Shown one piece after another: positions 43,744 to 54,154 of a DNA stretch of 64,000 nucleotides (its first letter is position 1; each line of letters opens with the position of its first letter). Under the pieces are notes generated by a model that ran no database searches, was not told the origin of the DNA, and saw only the letters and a list, made by a program, of their open reading frames with translations. Source of the DNA: Calcarisporiella thermophila CBS 279.70 (taxonomy: Eukaryota; Calcarisporiellomycota). A program made the translations under genes and the position numbers. The stretch lies in contig NW_027192192.1 of the NCBI RefSeq assembly GCF_041956535.1, forward strand, positions 933,796-997,795, read 5' to 3'.

Positions 43744-45539
43744 ATGAAAATAGCCATCATAGGGAGTGGCATATCCGGCCTTTCCGCCGCCTGGCTCCTT
43801 TCCGAATACTCACCCCATCACATCACCATTTACGAAAAGAATGACTACCTAGGTGGCCACACTCACACTATTGACTATTCTGCTCCCGATGGTGACAAGG
43901 CGCACACCATCCCGGTGGATACCGGCTTCATTGTGTTCAACACCATTACCTATCCAAATCTCATCCGATTCTTCACACTCAAGGGTATCGCCTACCAGGA
44001 CTCTGAGATGTCATTCTCGGTCTCGCGGGATAATGGGCGATTCGAGTGGGCTGGTACCGACCTGACCACCATTTTTTCGCAGAAGAGCAACCTTTTGAGG
44101 TTAGGCCACTGGCGCATGTTGTACGACATACTCAAATTCAACTACTGCGCTCCCGTGATGCTGACGCTACAAGAAGGGCATCCCGATCGCGACTTGACGT
44201 TAGGAGAATACTTGGATCGGGAGGGCTACTCCAAGGAATTTCGCGACAACTATCTTTTGGTAAGTAGCCAGAAAATGGCACAGAACTGTGTTCACCTAAC
44301 CATGATGTCTTCGTGTCCTTCTCTTCGATTGTTCTCTTAGCCGATGACCGCTGCCATCTGGTCGACTCCACCCGACCAATGCGCCACGGAATTCCCGGTC
44401 TACACGCTCATTCGCTTCATGCACAACCATTGTCTAATGCAGATATCCCATCGCCCCCAATGGCTTACTGTTTGTCATGGAAGGTTTGCAGACCTATCTA
44501 AGAGTGCTCGGCCGTAGGAAAATTAATCCAATCGATTCTTCGTTTCTTTTGTTGAATAGCCGAAACTATATTCAGGCCCTAACGAGCAAAGTGGATGAAG
44601 TTCGTTTGGCAACGCCGGTGAAACGGGTGCTACGGAAGGGGGGAAAAGTCGTCGTTTTGGATGAAAAGGGAAATGATGAAACGTACGACCAGGTGGTGTT
44701 TGCGAGCCACGCAGACGAAACATTGGCCCTGCTGGGCGAAGATGCTACACCAGAGGAGCGGGAGATATTGGGCAGTGTAAAATTTTCGGAGAATGTTGCA
44801 GTGGTGCACTGCGATGAGAAGGTGAATAAATCTCCAAATTGTTACAGTGGAAGGTAGACTAAGGTCGCAATGTTAAAATACTAGCTTATGCCTATGCGGA
44901 AGTCGGCCTGGACCTCATGGAACTACTTGTCACAGTCCACTGCTACCTCTCAATACAAGAATCAAGTCTCACTGTGAATAATCACTTGGACCAGTTTTAT
45001 TTTCTGCTCTCCTCGATACTAAACCTTTCTTCCCTTTTGTTCTTTACAGAACCTATTGGATGAATAACCTGCAGCCGTTTATTCCGAAGGAGGTGCCAAT
45101 CTTCGTGACGCTTAACCCGCTGCACCCGCCTAAAGCAAGCCTAACCTACGCGACCTATCGCTACACTCACCCTCAGTACACCTCTGAGTTAATCAAGGCC
45201 CAAGCAGAGCTTCCCTCCATCCAGGGAAAGTACTCGGTGTGGTTTGCCGGCGCTTGGACCGGCTACGGCTTCCACGAGGATGGATTCCTCTCAGGTGTCC
45301 GGGTGGCCCAAGCGATGGGGGCAAGCACACCTTTCCGAATCTATGACAATAAGGAGATCCGGCAAGTGAAGGAGGGTCTGGGTGGGCCATCAGGCGACTT
45401 GGCAAGAATGCTTTTTAAGGCCTTGGACGTCTTAGGTTTATGTCTGGCTCAAGTGCTAGGCGTTTTTGGGATAATCCCCCTCCTGCTTATGAATCATATG
45501 AGAAAACCTAAATTAACCCTGCGCAGCCATTCCCAATGA
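43744..45539 (+). CDS. FAD-dependent amine oxidase-like oxidoreductase
   Basis: Five exons: 43744-44259, 44341-44483, 44560-44821, 44885-44973, 45050-45539 (499 aa). The N-terminus has the Rossmann motif IIGSGISGLSAAWLL and the ribose-binding acid in IYEKNDYLGGHTHT. The middle has DTGFIVFNTITYPNLIRFF, PMTAAIWSTPP and SRNYIQALTSKV; the C-terminus has the FAD-binding VWFAGAWTGYGFHEDGFLSG. This is the COG2907-like branch of flavin amine oxidases. In bacteria these genes are often next to cyclopropane-fatty-acid synthase genes; the substrate in fungi is not established. A hydrophobic segment near the end (LGLCLAQVLGVFGIIPLLLM) could anchor it to a membrane. All junctions are phase-consistent. Confidence 0.88.
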
Positions 45540-46126
45540 GGCCCCAGCTCGCTGCAGATCTTTCATCCATGCCTTAGCCCACCCTGCGCCGCTTTGTTTT
45601 TATCTTATTTACATTACTTCAAGCGGATTCACCGTCATTTCCTCCCAGTTTTTCCTAGAGTTCTAATTTTAGACGTGCTAAAGGCCTCCAAAAAAATCGG
45701 CCAACAAAGCTGACTGATGCCTTGTCAACGGAATGAAAAGATAATAGAAAATGCCTTATCCTTTAGATGGCGGGCTCGGCTTCCACAAAGCCCATGGAGG
45801 CACGTGAGAAGAGACAATTGGGTTGTATGATCATGCTACTTTAAAGTTTGTTCGACCATCAACACCCTTAAACATGCCAAACAGAAAGTTTACGTGCGGC
45901 CAAGAGAACTCAGTGTTTGCTTTCATAAGAACTGACAAAATTATTCCCGTAAATATTGTAAAATCGTGTAAGCAAGGCCAGAACTAGGTTTGGGGGAGGG
46001 GGAGGAGAAGAACGCTGTTTTGTTTTGGCACATCTATAAAATGGGAGGATGACAACACGTCTTGCGTTCTTGTTTCCCATTAAAAACCCCTCATTTGCTA
46101 CGGTCCCATCCAGAGATCTTTTCAGT
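45540..46126. other. Intergenic region upstream of the first aminopeptidase
   Basis: 587 bp with the promoter of the first M28 gene. A TATA box is annotated separately. No other coding or RNA signal was seen. Confidence 0.45.
46035..46040 (+). promoter_or_regulatory. TATA box of aminopeptidase copy 1
   Basis: TATAAA stands 92 bp upstream of the start codon, a normal distance for a fungal TATA promoter with a short leader. Confidence 0.5.
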
Positions 46127-47365
46127 ATGAAGGTCCTACAAGCGCTGTGTGTTTTCATTGCGGGGCTGACTCTTGTGGCGGGAGCACCCGCGGGGGAGGA
46201 CAAGCACCTCGTCTCCACCAAGTACTGCTTGTGTTTGTAAACATTTGCTGGCCAACCTTGTCACTGAATTCTATTTCTTAACCCAGACCCGGCGAGGTTA
46301 TCTCCGTGACGGAGCAGGAGCTGGAGAAGCTGATCAGAAGCGGCAAGAAATTCTTTGACCTGACTGGCCAGTCCAAACGGCCGCTGCCCAGAGCTCAGAA
46401 AGGTGGAGTCCTCCTTGTCTGCCTTTTTGGCATTTCTTTCTCTCTCCTCCAAAGCTGATGAGATCCACTCTTCTTGGGTATTAGTGGTGGCTTTTCCCTC
46501 GCAGCCTCAGTTCCAGCAGGAGGTGAAGAAATACAACGGTCTGCTCAATCGAAACAACCTGAAGAGCAACCTAGAGAAACTATCGAGCTTCTATACCCGC
46601 TACTACCGCTCACAAACAGGTGTGCAGAGTGCACAGTGGATTTTCGACAAGGCAACGGAGATTGCCAACTCGACCTCGGGGGGAGCGAAGGTGAGCGTCA
46701 AGAAGTTCCAGCACTCATGGCCGCAATTCTCGGTGATCGCCCGCATTGAGGGCAGCAACCCCGCTCTGAAGGACATCGTGGTGGTGGGGGCGCACCAGGA
46801 CAGCATTAACCAGAACAACCCGCAGAACGGGCGGGCCCCTGGAGCCGACGATGATGGCTCAGGCTCTATCACCATCCTGGAGTCGCTCCGCACGCTAGTG
46901 GCGGGCGGATTTGCGCCGAAAAGAAGCGTGGAATTCCAATGGTATGCGGCCGAGGAGGTGGGCCTGCGAGGCTCGCAGGATATCGCCAACCGATACCAAT
47001 CGTCGGGGGTCCAAGTGCGGGCCATGCTTCAGCAAGACATGACGGGATACCCGGGGAATACCCGTGCCGTTGGGATCATTACGGACTACGTCGATTCCGC
47101 CTTGACCGGCTTCCTTCGCAAGCTGGTCACCGCGTACTGCTCCATTCGGTGGGTCAATACTGAGTGTGGATACGCCTGTAGCGATCACGCCTCGTTTACG
47201 GAGGCAGGATTCCCGAGCTCTTTTGCGTTCGAATCCACTTTTGACGACTCAAACCCCTATATCCACACCGCACAAGACACGACCGACTATGTCGACTACA
47301 ACCACATGCTTGAGTTCGCGAAGCTGGTCAATGGATTTGCGGTGGAGCTTGCGAACTCAAATTAG
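46127..47365 (+). CDS. Secreted M28 leucine aminopeptidase, copy 1
   Basis: Three exons: 46127-46221, 46287-46402, 46485-47365 (363 aa). A signal peptide (MKVLQALCVFIAGLTLVAGA) is followed by a propeptide (about 20-95). The M28E catalytic domain keeps the two-zinc site: VGAHQDS, APGADDDGSG, AAEEVGLRGS, the aspartate in QQDMTGY and the late histidine in PYIHTAQDT. A cysteine pair near CGYAC is as in fungal Lap1/LapA enzymes. It would release N-terminal amino acids from peptides outside the cell. A paralogue follows 1.5 kb downstream on the same strand with the same three-exon structure. The first intron has a weak donor (GTACTG) where copy 2 has GTAAGT. The propeptide ends differ most between copies (SKRPLPRAQK here). 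Confidence 0.92.
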
Positions 47366-48901
47366 CGAATTCTCTTTTGCCCCACCCCACTCCCCTCCAT
47401 TTTTCACCGTTTATCTCGTGTGTCCTCTTCTAATTTATCATAAACAACTGATTCATTGTATAATGCTTTCTTCAACGCTCTTCTTCCCCTATCTCTCAGA
47501 TGATGATCTAGAGTCTAGGAGACAAAACAAATTACAGAAAAAAATGAGAGCACGAGAACGAAATCCAATTTGCTAAAGAAAAGCGTGAATGTACGCAAAT
47601 GGGTCCTGTGCTCACACTTCAGGGTTTTGGATTGGGAATCTCATTGCGAATGTTCCCCAATAGAAGAGAACAAATTGGATACGAAAAGACTGAACAGAAT
47701 AAGGCAGATTGAAAATGGAAAATCATGGCTATATTGGCTCGCCTTGCTTACTAAAAAGCCATGTGGACGAAATCAGTGCCGGCGCACCAATACAGCTCCC
47801 TGTATATTCAGACTGAATGGAGCATCGATCATACCTCATCTCAACGCTCTTCCAGAAAAGCCTATCTGAATCAGGGTTAATTTTAGCTGTGTGAATTAAT
47901 GTTTATTATGAAAAAAAAAGCACTCAAAATGTCAACCAAATAAGACGGTCGGAGCATGGAGAATGGGGAATGAGGTGCCGATATTCCCGGGTAATTAATC
48001 GAGCGAGGAGGTGGCTGCGGTCGGCAGCGCTTCAAGCGTTATGCATCGCGATACCAGCCCTCCTTTTAGCGCAAGGAATACATGACCTCACATGGGATGA
48101 CGAAGTTGAGCAAGTGTCCGATGAAGAAACTCAATGGTAAGACAAAGAGTAGCTACATTTGTACCCCCCTCCCTCCGCTGTGCATCATAAAGGCGAAACT
48201 TGGCGCGAGCGATGGCGGCAGCGTGTGCCTGGAGGGCGTCATTGACCGTAGTATGGGCCGAACTCAAAGGCAAGTTATGACTATGGGGAGTTCGAAGTGC
48301 GCACAGCGTACAACTGGGAAGGAGATGTGCAGCGGAGAGGAGGAGGGAATAGGATTTAGGTTAAGGGAACAATAAGACGGCCTCATTAGGGTTCTTTCAT
48401 GCGAGCTTGTCCAACATGATGCGATAAAATAAGCTTAAGATCGGGATGAAACAATGAGACACATGACAAGTTTATACCTAAATGAAAGGCTAGATTAGCT
48501 AACAGGGGAAGGGGACTGTGTCCCCCTTAGCACAACTCATTTGCAACGGCCGGCTCTGATTTGGCGATCCAGGGGAAAATACGGTTGAGCCTGAAACAGT
48601 AAATTGCCGGTGCGGATGACACCATCTTCAAGGGGAAGGCCTGCTGGAGAAGGCCGCAGCCCCCCTTGCAGTGGCCCACCGGTGCTTTCATAATACCATT
48701 AACACAATAGCTTGAGAAAATTCGAAAATAGGGTAAGCAAAAATAGTTCCTCGGCTTTGAGGCTGCTCTATATAAATGGCGGGTTTCGGATGAATCAAGG
48801 CTCTCCACTCTCCACTCTCTCCCGATCCCAATCTCTTCCCCTTTTCCCCCACTCTCCACTCTCCTTCTTCTCTCATTCTCTCACGCCTCAATTATCTTGC
48901 C
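47366..48901. other. Region between the two aminopeptidase genes
   Basis: 1.5 kb without a convincing gene. The first 500 bp are AT-rich. Between about 48000 and 48360 there is a GC-richer patch that can be read through two splice-like junctions as a short protein, but without a clear start or family. The last 130 bp hold the copy 2 promoter. Confidence 0.4.
48769..48776 (+). promoter_or_regulatory. TATA box of aminopeptidase copy 2
   Basis: TATATAAA stands 133 bp upstream of the start codon. A TC-rich leader (CTCTCCACT repeats) lies between it and the ATG. Confidence 0.5.
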
Positions 48902-50217
48902 ATGAAGCTTGTGACATCATTCTGCGTTATGGTCGCGGCCCTCGCCCTCGTCGCCGCTGCCCCTCAGCCGGCCGAGCAAGGGGGAAAGCACACCATCTCC
49001 ACTAAGTAAGTAGGCATGGACGGTTCTCGTTTCTCTCACGTGAATCTGATCTCTCCTTCCCCTCCTCCCCTTTCGCGGTTGTAATCTAGGCCTGGCGAAG
49101 TGATCACGGTGACCGAAGCTGAACTGCTTGGACTCATCAAGAGCGGGAAGAAGTTTTTTGATCTCACCGATCAACCCGATCTTGTGCAGGCCGACCTTCG
49201 CTCCGCTGCGGGTGAGTCCTTGACCTTTAGGGAGGATGGGGAGTTGCACTTGAATACAGGCCCTCCACACATCTCTCTCCAAATGTTGTGCTCGTGTCCT
49301 TTTTACTCACTTTACGATCACGTTGGTTAGAGACCGTGGCCTATCCCAGTGCCCCTCAATACAAGGAGCAGGTTAAGAAGCTCCAAGGCCTTCTCAACAA
49401 GCAAAATCTCCAGACTACCCTTGAGAAGTTGGCAAGCTTCAACAACCGCTACTACACTTCACAGACGGGAGTACAAAGTGCACAGTGGATTTTCGACAAG
49501 GCAACGGAGATTGCCAACTCGGCCACCGGCGGCCTTAAGGTGAGCGTCAAGAAGTTCCAGCACTCATGGCCGCAATTCTCGGTGATCGCCCGCATTGAGG
49601 GAAGCAACCCCGCTCTAAAGGACATCGTGGTGGTGGGGGCGCACCAGGACAGCATTAACCAGAACAACCCGCAGAACGGGCGGGCCCCTGGAGCCGACGA
49701 CGATGGGTCCGGGAGTGTGACCATCCTCGAAGCATACCGAGCCCTTGTTGCAGGAGGGTTCAAGCCCGAGCGCAGCATTGAATTCCAGTGGTACGCCGCT
49801 GAAGAGGTGGGACTTCGCGGTTCTCAGGCCATTGCCAACAAGTACAAGGCCGACGGAGTCAAAATCGCCGGCATGCTCCAGCAGGATATGACCGGATACG
49901 AGGGCACCCGAGGTAGCCTCGGCATCGTCACCGATTACGTCGATGCCAGCCTAAGCGCCTTCTTGCGCACCCTTGTCGACGCTTACACCACGCTCAAGTG
50001 GGTTAACACCCGTTGTGGCTATGCTTGCAGTGACCACGCCTCTTTCAACCGGGCTGGTTTCCCTAGCAGTTTTGCATTTGAGGCCACATTCAATGATGCG
50101 AGCCCATACATCCACTCCGACCGAGACACGACCTCCCGTGTCAGTTACAACCACATATTTGAGTTCTCCAAGCTCGTGGTAGGATTTGCGGTGGAGGTGG
50201 CCAACAACAAGAATTAA
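48902..50217 (+). CDS. Secreted M28 leucine aminopeptidase, copy 2
   Basis: Three exons: 48902-49005, 49090-49211, 49331-50217 (370 aa). Signal peptide MKLVTSFCVMVAALALVAAA, propeptide with GEVITVTEAELLGLIKSGKK, then the M28E domain with the same zinc ligands as copy 1 (VGAHQDS, GADDDGSG, EEVGLRGS, QQDMTGY, YIHSDRDT). Intron positions and phases (2 and 1) are identical to copy 1, so the two arose by tandem duplication. Proteins differ in many places (for example FNNRYYTSQ versus FYTRYYRSQ), but the central 230 bp of DNA are almost the same in both. Both are probably secreted for nutrient peptide digestion. The TATA-containing promoters suggest regulated, strong expression. Confidence 0.92.
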
Positions 50218-50476
50218 TGATAGGCTGCGTCGGATAGGGGGATGTAGTTTATGCGACGGTCATTTTTGTGCTTTTGTTTCTTAATTGGATGCCTTAGTCG
50301 GCGTGTGTACTATTTTGCTTTAATACATGACTCTAGTTTCTCAATCTCATACTGGAGAGGTTTGGACTGTTTGTGTGTGACTGCTCGGTGACTTTGATTG
50401 ATAAACGTTGGAATTTCCCTGTGGATGAAGGGGAAAGAAGTGGCCTATTTAGGGTGGTTAAACAATCAATCGAAAC

Positions 50477-52146
50477 ATGGGAAGGGATCCGAATAAAGGT
50501 ATATCATCCCGATCGACCTGACCCAATGAATGGGCAGCTCACTGGAGGAGCGTCTTACTCACCTTTGGATCTATAGTGATAACAAAGAGGGCTTATGTGG
50601 GAGGCCTCCCGCCCAAACTTGCCGAGGGGGATCTGAAACTTCGCTTTGAAGCCTATGGAGATGTAATCGAGATGAGTATCATTCGCGAGGGATTCTCCGG
50701 CGATTGCCGAGGATTCGGTTATGTGACACTTAAGACCACGAAAGAAGGATGGAAGAAATGTAAAATATAAATTTCCAGCGCTCCTCTTCGGTATAAATAG
50801 ATGATTAACCACTTGGAAAATCGTTAGGTCTAGCTTTAAACGATCGCCCATGGAAAGACACCACTCTAAAAGTGCAGGAAGCCAAGCCTGATTATTTACA
50901 AAGGTAACTATCATTGGAATTTAGATGACGAGCTTTGTTAGTCTCGTGCTGATCGTGTACAAAAGACTTGCAAAGGAGAAGAGCAGCGAGAAGCGGCGAG
51001 AGAAAATTAAATGGCAGCGATTACTGCGAACTGGCATAATACATTCTCGTGATATGAGCCTGGTCACCGATAAAAATGCACACAAGCGTAGAGTAAGTTG
51101 AATCGAGACCTCTCCTAAATCCTAGATCCATAGTGCTTATCCTATATACATTGAAGCTATGGAAAAAAGGGCGCTATGGACGTGCCATTGCATTAATGAG
51201 ATTGTTGCGTCCGGACGGAACGAAAATCGTGGTTGATCCTTTGTTATACAAGAATAATATTCTTAAATTCCACACTGAGGAGGATGAGAAGCCCTCCGAA
51301 CCGCCAAAACGTAAGTGAAAGATGATGACCAGGCCCTTTTCTTTTCGTTATTCATTTTTTTTCCCCTCTGTATGCTTTATCATAGCCAATTCAACGGCGA
51401 ATTTGCCTATCTCGGCTGAATCAAAGCCCGAGCCTCTTCCAGCCCAATCCACCTCCCTTTCCACCGACAAGAACTACGAGATTAATGTGAATCTGAAGCC
51501 TCTTTTTGGTGCTGGTGGTGGCGAATGTAATGTGACTCTTCTTTAGAAAATTTCAAGGGCAGTGGTTAATTATTGTATTAATCTTCATTTTAGCTGGCTC
51601 ATTTAAACTCTTCGGTGGAGACGATGACGAGGCGGAAGAGGAGGACGAGGAACAAGCAATTGAGGAAGTATATAAGGTCCCGTCCGCCTTTTCTGATAGC
51701 AAAATACCCGCGCTCCCACAAGAATCATATTTGGCAGTCAATCAACTGTTCTTCTTTCATTTTGACAACGACGAGCTTACCTCACGGTAAGTGTGAATAC
51801 TTAGCTGATCGAAAGTGACATTATTCTAGAATCGGCTCATTATGATCTGATAGGACTCCGACCCATGCTTTTGGTGATGCCAAGGATCGCTTCTTTGTGC
51901 GGACTTCATCCTTGTAAGTGATCCAAAACCCCAATGCTTTTTCACCGGCTAAGCGCTAATATTTTCACCTTTAACTCAAGGGAGGAAGTGACTACAGCGT
52001 GGGAGCAGATGCGCGAAGAGATTACCCGTGAATACAAGCGGAAGCACAAGTCGGCATCGCGAAAGAAAACGAAACTGATCCGTGGTGGCGATCGAGGAAG
52101 AGGAGGAGGCGGTGGTGGTGGAGGCGGTGGCGGAGATCGACTCTAA
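50477..52146 (+). CDS. NOP8: Nucleolar RRM protein NOP8/NOL8
   Basis: Nine exons: 50477-50498, 50577-50759, 50828-50903, 50942-51092, 51157-51310, 51386-51526, 51594-51786, 51854-51913, 51981-52146 (381 aa). The N-terminal RRM has RAYVGGLPPKLAEGDLKLRF and GDCRGFGYVTLKT. The linker contains WKKGRYGRAIALMRLLRPDG, then DPLLYKNN, which is typical of Nop8. The C-terminal NOL8 region has LKPLFG, GSFKLFGGDDDE, LFFFHFDNDELTSR, RFFVRTSSLEEVTTAWEQMR and EITREYKRKHKSASRK. A poly-Gly tail ends the protein. Nop8 acts in 60S ribosome biogenesis in the nucleolus with Dbp6, Rsa3 and Nip7. The 22-nt first exon (MGRDPNK) was chosen because it is the only ATG joining in phase to the RRM. Junctions of exons 4 and 5 use weak acceptors. 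Confidence 0.87.
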
Positions 52147-52430
52147 GATATGTCTTGCTGCGCCAAACACACTAAGCATGCACTTCCGTCAGATACCTCA
52201 CAAAAAGAAGCATTACTCTTTCTGAACATTCCGAACCAAAGTCCGAAGCGTATCGAAAGTTTGGCCACGTTCACTAAATTTAAAATTCAATTTTAAGATT
52301 ATGATCGTTAATTTACTTGCTTTTGATACTTTTATTTATTTTTTGTGTAAAACACGCTTTTTCTTATACTGCCATTTGCACGTAGCAATTCCCTTCTCCC
52401 CGGTAAAACCCCTTTCGTCTCTTCACGTTA

Positions 52431-53499
52431 ATGTTGAAAAGTAAAGGGTCTTCACTAGTTATATCCTCTTCCACCTCGATACCTGAGAAAATTAGTGAAA
52501 AAGCCGAGACATGGCAAAAATTACTACACCAATCATTTTTACGCAATTACGCGAATGAGGATGAGACTGGTGACCATTTTCACGATGTTCATCAATGAGT
52601 GCAAGCTGTATAACCTATATTCATTTCTAACAGCATATATCCAAATGAGCAACATCAAGCGCTCAGGAGATGTATCCATGCATTCAATAGTATTCCAGGA
52701 CTTTTTAAGTAGGTGTTTCTACCATTTGGCAGGCAATGTATATTTTCTTGCCGAACGCTGATATTTACGTATATACGTATATAAATATATAATTTCTCTC
52801 ATTCCACGGTCAGAGGACGATTCGAGATATCTTTTGTTTCAGCTTGCCGTGAATGACAGCCATCTCATGTGTGATCTTAAGTCGACTGCTAAAGCAGAGC
52901 TGTGCTGGTAATCCCTTGGTGATATAAAAATGTGTAGACCAACCCAAAAATTCAGCTATGTTTATCAACATAGGGCTATGCCGAAGTCGAAAGAACATTT
53001 CTATTTCTCCGGGCGCTTTTATATTGCTTCCGCGCCAGTCCAAGTGACTCGTTATCCACCTCCTCGCATCATTTCGGATTTGCAAGAACACTCAGAGGAT
53101 TACTGGGAACGGGAGCGACTACGTCAATGGCAACGACTTAACTCAAGACTGCGTTCCAGGTTCACCTGGCCGTCATCGGGTGATGCTCCGCGCAACGACA
53201 AAGCATTTGCTTGCCTCCATCTGGATGCATTGTCCAATGATTATCCCAACGATGCTAAAAAAATCATCCATTCCATAGCTTTGGATAATTTTGCGTTGCT
53301 TATATACAAAGCTACTAGTGTGACTCATTTCAATTACGAAGTATTCCCTCCAAGGCGAACTGTATGTATATCCCTGTCATAAATTACGCATGGACTGCTC
53401 TCCTCCCTTTTATTTTACTTACTCTCTTCTCTATCCTTATAGGTGTATATATACAATCAAACCGTCCATACTTGGGACGCTATCGAATCCAATCCTTAA
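52431..53499 (+). CDS. Alr4036-type FMN-binding protein (pyridoxamine 5'-phosphate oxidase-like)
   Basis: Five exons: 52431-52569, 52634-52708, 52814-52907, 52974-53361, 53443-53499 (250 aa). Frames alone are broken here; the assembly rests on phase-consistent junctions and on fit to the Pyridox_oxase_2 (Alr4036) family. Evidence: ETWQKLLHQSFLRN, HSIVFQDFL, CDLKSTAKAELCW, then HFYFSGRFYIA, RLRSRFTWPSSGDAPRND, IALDNFALLIYKATSVTHFNY and a terminal TVYIYNQTVHTWDAIESNP. The split-barrel fold binds FMN; members of this family are predicted oxidases or reductases of unknown substrate. The intron 3 acceptor (catag|g at 52973) was chosen over two others since it restores ELCWAMPKSKEHF. Confidence 0.75.
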
Positions 53500-54154
53500 A
53501 GATGCTCTATTTTGATATCACTTGACCTTAAAATCCCTTTTGAATCTACATCGAACTATGAATGCATACCTATAATTGATTTGTGTTTCCGCCCTCCCTT
53601 TAGTATAACTTATTAACCATAAAAAATAAAGAGTGGTTTCGAGGAGGTCTTAGATTTTATTTATTCACAAGCCACTTGTATATTGGAAGCCTTTATGCTT
53701 CGCATTATTCTAAACTGCTCGAAAAAACCTTGAGCAACACACAGACATTTTCATCACCCTTCTCCATCTTTCCTCCTTTTTTTTTCTTTTTATACCTTTT
53801 TTACCATTTTTTTTTTACTCTTTTTTCTTGTTATTAATTTTCTTGCTCTGCTGCACTATCATGCTTGTGAATTGACTAGGTAATTGCTTATCTTTCTTTT
53901 TTTTCCCTTTTTTTGTCTTTGTTTGAGCCTAACCGTTTTATTGTTTTCCTAACTAGAACAAAAGGATCTAATTGCCGATTATTTCTATCTACAAGTTCAC
54001 TAAGGATCGTGTCACCCGCTCTTGATTTTGCCTTTTATTATATTTGAACTATATTTTCTACATCATTCTGCTACCAAACATCTCTTTTGGTACATCGGCT
54101 AGCCTTCATTCCCATACAGAGTAGATTCATTTTATTTCTTGGACATCTGGAGCC
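53500..54154. other. Intergenic region upstream of the kelch-BTB gene
   Basis: 655 bp: 3' UTR of the FMN-binding gene (AATAAAGAG near 53625), then a T-rich, pyrimidine-dominated leader. A CTGCTACCAAACATC and further T-runs precede the start codon. Nothing else seen. Confidence 0.4.

Noticed and set aside
43311-43747. Two overlapping ATG-started frames of 79 and 90 codons before the flavin oxidase gene.
   Set aside because: No recognisable motif, and the region looks like promoter and leader sequence.
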